Made by a program: the position numbers and the translations under genes. A stretch of DNA of 22,187 bases from Coptodactyla brooksi (taxonomy: Eukaryota; Arthropoda; Insecta; Coleoptera; Scarabaeidae), in contig JAWQRM010000482.1 of NCBI GenBank assembly GCA_033557675.1, positions 1 to 22,187 of the forward strand. The letters run 5' to 3'. Below, piece by piece: positions 17,837 through 22,187 of this stretch. How positions within the stretch are numbered: position 1 is the first letter of the stretch; every line of letters starts with the position of its first letter. The notes under the pieces were generated by a model. The model ran no database searches. It worked only from the letters and a program-made list of their open reading frames with translations, and was not told the origin of the DNA.

Positions 17837-18325
17837 TGAGTAGTTAGTTTTATTATAACAAGATAATATTTAAGGAAATTTAATTGATATATTTAAATCA
17901 TCATAGTTTTCTTCACAAAATGCAACAAAAATACTTCGTAACTTTGTTTTAATGCATCGGGCTTCGGTGTCACTAAAAAGTAACCAGACCTTAACATTTG
18001 AAACATAGGCGTTTGTGAACTGAGTATTTTTACTTTCTCTTAAGATAAAGTATTGCATTCGCAAAAAAAATCGATGTCGAGATTTCAATGGATCTTGACG
18101 AATTAGGCTTTTTGTAGCCTATCTATGCTATTTTTGGTGGTTGGTCTGTCCATCCGTCCATCTGTGTATCGTTTTTAGATTACCACGTTAGACTGAGTAA
18201 AACAATACTTTACATAAAAACTAATTATTATATAATCAGATTTTTAAACGAAACATCCTGTATATTATGATATTTTTGAAGTCCGTATATAAGACTTGAG
18301 GGCAATAGTTTCTTAATAAATGTCT
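17837..18325 (+). repeat. Composite repeat C, array unit 1
   Basis: Close to 14925-15598 for ~400 bp, then deleted directly to GATTTTTAAACGAAACATCC, removing the left arm of the small inverted module. Joins D of unit 2 at TTAGGGTGTTTTATTT. Confidence 0.85.
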
Positions 18326-18864
18326 TAGGGTGTTTTATTTTAATTATTACCATACTGCAAATTTGGTTGCATAATCAGTTGCGGTCACGTGGGACTTGGT
18401 TACATAGTTCTGAAAGCCCAGTACAATCATGTATTACATAACTTTTTTAAATTTGTCCAGTTTTTGATCTGACACATTCATATTCCGCACATTGTCATGA
18501 AAGAGGTCAAATTTTTCCACATTTAGTGTTTTTGTAGGTTATGTAACGAAGGAAATGTTAAAAAAAGTCTATTTTTAGGGAAAATATAAAAAAATAATCT
18601 AGTTTTTACATTGGTGGTAAGATGGTAAGCATTATCAACGAACCTGAATTTTTTTTAGATTGTTATATTATTCCAAATACAATGATGTATTGCATAACTT
18701 TCTCAAGTTTTTCCTTGTTTGGTTCTGATATATTCAAATTCCGATATTGTCATAAAAGAGACCAAAGCACATTCCCATCTTTAATTTTTTGTATGTTATG
18801 TAAGGAGGGACACGCCAAAAAGAGTCTGTTTTTAAAGATAATATCAAAAAGGAAACTAGCTTTA
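18326..18864 (+). repeat. Composite repeat D, array unit 2
   Basis: Direct repeat of 17395-17836 at a spacing of about 930 bp, with a longer second sub-unit (TTTTTTGTATGTTATGTAAG at 18785). E-box at 18386-18391. A 107-codon plus frame (18622-18945) crosses the D/C boundary, is not conserved in the sister copies and is not considered coding. Confidence 0.85.
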
Positions 18865-19510
18865 CGTTGGTATTTTTACTTTCTCTTAAGAGAAAGTATT
18901 AAATTCGCAAAAAAAAATCGTTGTCGAGATTGTGATGGATCTTGACGAATTAGGTTTTTTTGTAGCCTATCTATGCTATTTTAGGTGGTTGGTCTGTCCG
19001 TCTGTAAGTCGTTTAATTATTGCCACATTAGAGTAATTAAAATAATACTTTACATACAAGCTAAGTACTATATAGTCTGGTCACAATAAGGATTTCGCAA
19101 AATTGTACCTATAGTTGAGAGATACTTAACGTAATTTTTTTTTATTTTTTACAACTTTTTGTAACAAAATATATTTTTGTAATTTACATAAAATTGAATA
19201 AAAAACTTTATAGGATTATAGTACGTGCTTAAAATCAACAGTTCTCGAGTTATAAGCGTAATTGATAAAAATACAGTCCTATGGGGCAAGAGGGTATTTC
19301 GCTTTTAATTTCGGATATTGATCCGTTTAGAAAAAAAAATATTTCAAATAAAAATTTCAAATAAAGGTTGCATGACATCGAACTCTTCACAATTTGAAAC
19401 AGTTTTCGAATATACAGGTGTTCGGTTTATTGTACAAATTATCCAACTTCAGATTTTTAAATGGAATACCCTGTATATTATCGTATTTTTGAAGTCTTTG
19501 TAAGACTTGA
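18865..19510 (+). repeat. Composite repeat C, array unit 2
   Basis: Includes a perfect 22-bp palindrome (18877-18898, centre CTTAAG), the CTATGGGGCAAGAG block seen inverted near 11415, and the small inverted module (19414-19474). Plus frames here (19318-19503, 19461-19772) are not conserved across copies. Confidence 0.85.
18877..18898. repeat. Perfect 22-bp palindrome
   Basis: Each arm is TACTTTCTCTT and its reverse complement, with no spacer. Copies at 15104-15125 and 18032-18053 have one mismatch. Confidence 0.9.
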
Positions 19511-19604
19511 AGGTCACCTTAGTTATTCTAAATCGCACCGTTTGGGCGTTATTACACATTTTTGGAAAAATGTGATAGGTACGAATGGGCATTTCTTTTA
19601 CAAT

Positions 19605-19671
19605 TTTATTTTATATTTAAACCAGGGGCAAGGTAAGAGAAAGTCATGTACGATGTACATCTTCTGGTTCT
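19605..19671 (+). repeat. Module F
   Basis: TTTAAACCAGGGGCAAGGTA followed by AGAGAAAGTCATGTACGATG. It also occurs at 20510-20565 and inverted at about 8440-8515 and 10990-11060. It is interrupted on the right by the LINE fragment. Confidence 0.8.
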
Positions 19672-20130
19672 TTTTCGTTCAATATCCAAGTTTCACATCT
19701 AAATGTCAAAATAGGTCTATAGATTGCTTTAAATACCTTGATTTTCGTTTTTTTTATATCTTTTATTTATGAATGACTGTCCCATTCATCGATTTTTCTA
19801 TTCTGATGCTTTGAAAATTTACTCCTAGGTTGTTACCAATATCTTTGTTGTCTACTGTAATTTGTATTCCGCATTGTTCATTTCCTAGGACCATTACTTT
19901 TGTTTTATCTTTATTTAATATCATTTCATGTTCTTTCAGTATTTCATTTCACATTCCCAGATTTTTCTTTTGATCTTCTGTACTTGCGGTGATTTAGTAT
20001 TATGTCATCTGCAAATGCCTTTGGAGATTGCTACACTTTGTAAATTTCTGTATCCAACGTGTAACGTTTTTGTTTTTTTGCGAGCATTTTTTGATGACCT
20101 CGTCAATGTATACAATATAATAAACAATAG
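19672..20130 (-). pseudogene. Non-LTR retrotransposon reverse transcriptase fragment
   Basis: On the minus strand, YYIVYIDEVIKKCSQKNKNV (about 20055-20115) leads to a frameshift and then KAFADDIIL (about 19990-20020). Here FADD is the catalytic metal-binding box of reverse transcriptase, normally Y/FADD. Further down, KVFKAIYRPILTFRCETWIL (about 19685-19745) matches the conserved thumb/C-terminal block (YRPILTYGCETW) of insect LINE proteins. Stops and frameshifts separate the blocks. Neither the endonuclease domain nor a 3' tail is present, so it is an internal relic. Module F lies to its left and C to its right (GCTATTTTAGGTGGTTGG at 20132 as at 18977), so it appears to sit inside the repeat array. 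The exact clade is not determined. Confidence 0.8.
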
Positions 20131-20570
20131 GGCGCTATTTTAGGTGGTTGGTCTGTAATTAGTCTTTTAATTAGACTAATTAAAACAATACTTAACATAC
20201 AAGCTAATTTTTATATAATCTGGTCACAATAAGGATTTCGTAAAAATTTTACATATGGTTGAGGCACTTAACCTAACAATTGTTTGATTGTTTTAAAACT
20301 TTTTGTAATAAAATATATTTTTGTAATCTACATAAAATTGTGAGTAAAAAGCACTATAGTACATGCTTAAAATCAACAGTTCTCGAGTTATAAGTATAAT
20401 TGGTAAAAATACAGATTTTTATGTGGAAACCCTGTATATTATGATATTTTTGAAGTCCTTATAAGATTTGAGAGAGAAAGATACGAATGGAAATCTGTTT
20501 TTTTTTATGTTTAAACCAGGGGCAAGGTAAGAGAAAGTAATGTACGATGTACATCTTCTAGTTTTTATCT
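20131..20570 (+). repeat. Composite repeat C/F, array unit 3
   Basis: Matches 18977-19510 but lacks the 176-bp segment between two CAG triplets (19274-19276 and 19450-19452 in unit 2; a single CAG at 20412-20414 here). Ends with module F (20510-20565). Confidence 0.85.
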
Positions 20571-20862
20571 TGCATAAGATGGTGGTGCAAACTAAATGAA
20601 ACGTTTCGTTGCTCTCGTAAACATTATCAACTTTTTGTTCTACCTAGAGCGAACCTGTATTTTTTTTAAATTTAAATTTTTACGTTCCAAATACAATGAC
20701 ATAGTATTTTTAGCGTCGGTTGCATAAAAAAGACGTAATCGTGTCCATCTTTGATGAATAATCTTTTCAATCCTTTCTAATAACTACTTTTCGATCGTTC
20801 CTTGTATTTGATTTCGTATCTCGGCTGTTCTTTGTTACTAGGTGAATCAATCTACTACGATT
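20571..20862 (+). repeat. Composite repeat D remnant and module E, copy 2
   Basis: Short D-like sequence (to about 20704; ACGTTCCAAATACAATGACA) followed by module E (20705-20862), as at 12838-12997. The same D-then-E order in two places supports one ancestral element. Confidence 0.75.
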
Positions 20863-21628
20863 TATTGACAATGATGACATGTTTTGAAAATTTTTATTTT
20901 CAACTCCTTAGTAGGTTGCTTTTTGCCTTCTGGAAGAGCTATCTTGAAGTGGATATGGTTACTCCTGTATAGGCTCGCAAGGGAGTATTTTTTTAATAGC
21001 CACAAAGAGTAGTGGTATATTGAATACTGTTGTACGGGTGTATCAAGTTTCACGAACTATTATCTGTTATTCTAGCGCCCTGTACCTCGAAATTGGAGCA
21101 TTTTAGAATAAACATTCACGTGCATTTTTTACGATCCAAGAAATCGCCCTCTTATGTATCCGGAACACATTCGGGGACCACTCTGTACATACAGCGAGCG
21201 GCCGGAAAGTAAAGGGACACCGCTTAAATATAGCTTCCCGTGGTCAAATGGGACCGCTCAAGCTCAAAATTAGTTCACTTACGGTTAAGGGGAGGTCGAA
21301 CATTATAAGGATATAATTATAATCCTTTCTGCATTTTGTAGAGGGCGCGCTAAACTTTACTTTATTTTGTAAAGTTTCTTCCGTAATATTTTCTTACCAT
21401 AACTTTTTATCTGTTTCACTAAAAACTCTAAATCACAATAAATGTTGTTAATATTTTATGTTTCTATTCTGTGATATTTTCATTTGTATTTTCTTATATT
21501 TTGAGAATCTATCTAGAGGATCACATAGAAAAATAAATTCTTTTATATTTTATATAAAATATTATAACCTATTATAACCTAAATAGATTTACACGTATAA
21601 ACTAAATTTTCATTATTCCATAAATATA
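20863..21628. other. No gene; possible inverted-repeat element at 21071-21352
   Basis: No protein-coding similarity. TAGCGCCCTGTA (21072-21083) and, inverted, TAGAGGGCGCGCTA (21339-21352) could be ends of a ~280-bp element. Inside, GAGCGGCCGGAAAGTAAAGG (from 21196) resembles a Tc1-type end. From 21360 the sequence is AT-rich and featureless. Confidence 0.3.
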
Positions 21629-21825
21629 GTGTCTGCCAGAAATATATTTCAATCACGACATTTCCTCATAACTTTCTTCAAAGTTACCTAATGCAATAAA
21701 AGAATTAACCTGCCCCGAAATAAAATACCCACTTTGAAACTTTTAATCCTTTTCCTAATCCAGCTTATTCACCAGACCTCTCACCAGGAAATATCCTAGT
21801 TGAAATATATCTCTGGCCGCTACTG
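21629..21825 (+). mobile_element. Tc1-derived MITE retaining a transposase motif
   Basis: A 197-bp element with the same ends as 7429-7864 (TGCCAGAAATATATTTCAA left; AGTTGAAATATATCTCTGGC then CGCTACTG right). Between them, 21757-21786 encodes NPAYSPDLSP, the hallmark block of Tc1 transposases around the second catalytic aspartate. Therefore this MITE arose by internal deletion of a coding Tc1 element in the plus orientation. TA lies at 21627-21628 on the left. Confidence 0.85.
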
Positions 21826-22163
21826 CACTTTATATTTTATCCCGCATCTCTCAAACTAGTTACTTAAAATTTTCCAAATCTTCAGTAAATACAATTAAAG
21901 AATCGATTATTGTTTTTGCTGAAAATAAAGAAAATTCATCTAGCAGTTTTTGAGAAATTCATAATCAACCTTGACCACAAAGTTTTATTAAAACTACACT
22001 TTATAGTTTATCCTAAATCATGCAAATTAGTTAATGAAAATTTTTCATATCTGTAGTAAATCCAAAGAACTCTGGTAATAGTTTCTGCAAAAAAAAATTG
22101 AGAAAGCCCATCAAGCAATGTTCGAGAAATTCGTAATCAAAATTTATCACAACGTTCTTTCAT
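21826..22163 (+). repeat. Two tandem 171-bp satellite-like monomers
   Basis: Unit 1 (21826-21996) starts CACTTTATATTTTATCC and unit 2 (21997 onward) starts CACTTTATAGTTTATCC. Further matching blocks are CAAACTAGTTA/CAAATTAGTTA, AGTAAATACA/AGTAAATCCA and GAGAAATTCATAATCAA/GAGAAATTCGTAATCAA. Related single units lie at 7865-8057 and 8641-8779. Confidence 0.8.
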
Positions 22164-22187
22164 ATATATATATATATATATATATAT
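22164..22187. repeat. (AT)n microsatellite
   Basis: An uninterrupted AT dinucleotide run reaching the window edge. Confidence 0.95.

Noticed and set aside
19318..19772. Plus-strand open frames across repeat C/F and the LINE fragment
   Set aside because: Not conserved in the sister repeat copies and antisense to reverse transcriptase sequence.
22164..22187. The (AT)n run as an origin or AT-rich regulatory element
   Set aside because: A simple dinucleotide microsatellite explains it.

Overview
The window looks like an AT-rich intergenic or intronic stretch of an insect (at least arthropod) genome. The reasons are spliceosomal-style sequence context, no prokaryotic gene organisation, and a dense mixture of decayed mariner/Tc1, piggyBac and non-LTR retrotransposon remnants. 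The exact order cannot be told from the sequence. I find no intact host protein-coding gene, no tRNA or rRNA gene and no CRISPR array. All recognisable protein similarity belongs to broken transposases or reverse transcriptase.

Layout. 1-554: two inverted 5' ends of one mariner family (called Mar-A here). 700-1560: an old repeat starting with the arthropod-typical TATACAGGGTGT motif. 1561-3350: AT-rich, nothing certain, one exon-like segment at 1974-2047. 3360-3720: a less AT-rich patch with hairpins. 3824-5099: a mariner-like element with ~88-bp inverted terminal repeats and a broken transposase. 5327-6725: a broken piggyBac element. 6800-6967: a DUF4817-like transposase N-terminus remnant. 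7146-7390: a third Mar-A 5' end. 7429-8902: three short Tc1-type inverted-repeat segments and ~171-190-bp satellite-like monomers, mixed with a composite repeat. 8990-9530: a GC/CpG-rich, repeat-free island with homeodomain-, Fox- and CRE-type sites. 9545-12997: a composite repeat block with a tandem duplication and a nested Mar-A insertion (11681-12694, TA on both sides). 13000-14430: a second CpG-rich island with E-boxes and GAGA motifs. 14925-15600: composite repeat copy 1. 15710-16263: a mariner/IS630-type remnant. 16370-17130: a third CpG-rich island with an RFX-type X-box and paired GAGA motifs. 17395-20862: tandemly repeated D-C composite units split by a LINE reverse transcriptase fragment. 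21070-21350: a possible inverted-repeat element. 21629-22187: a Tc1-derived MITE that still holds a transposase motif, followed by two tandem 171-bp monomers and an (AT)n run.

How it fits together. Three CpG-rich islands (about 9.0-9.5, 13.0-14.4 and 16.4-17.1 kb) share motif types (CACGTG E-boxes and GAGA runs in the latter two) and carry no visible transposon sequence. They are separated by transposon blocks. They may be pieces of one regulatory or promoter region of a nearby gene that repeats have spread apart; this is inference. The most structured unexplained signal is the composite C/D/E/F repeat family. It is present in both orientations, as a hierarchical tandem array, and includes a perfect 22-bp palindrome, a small inverted-repeat module of about 60 bp and a deletion between CAG microhomologies. 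No protein could be assigned to it.
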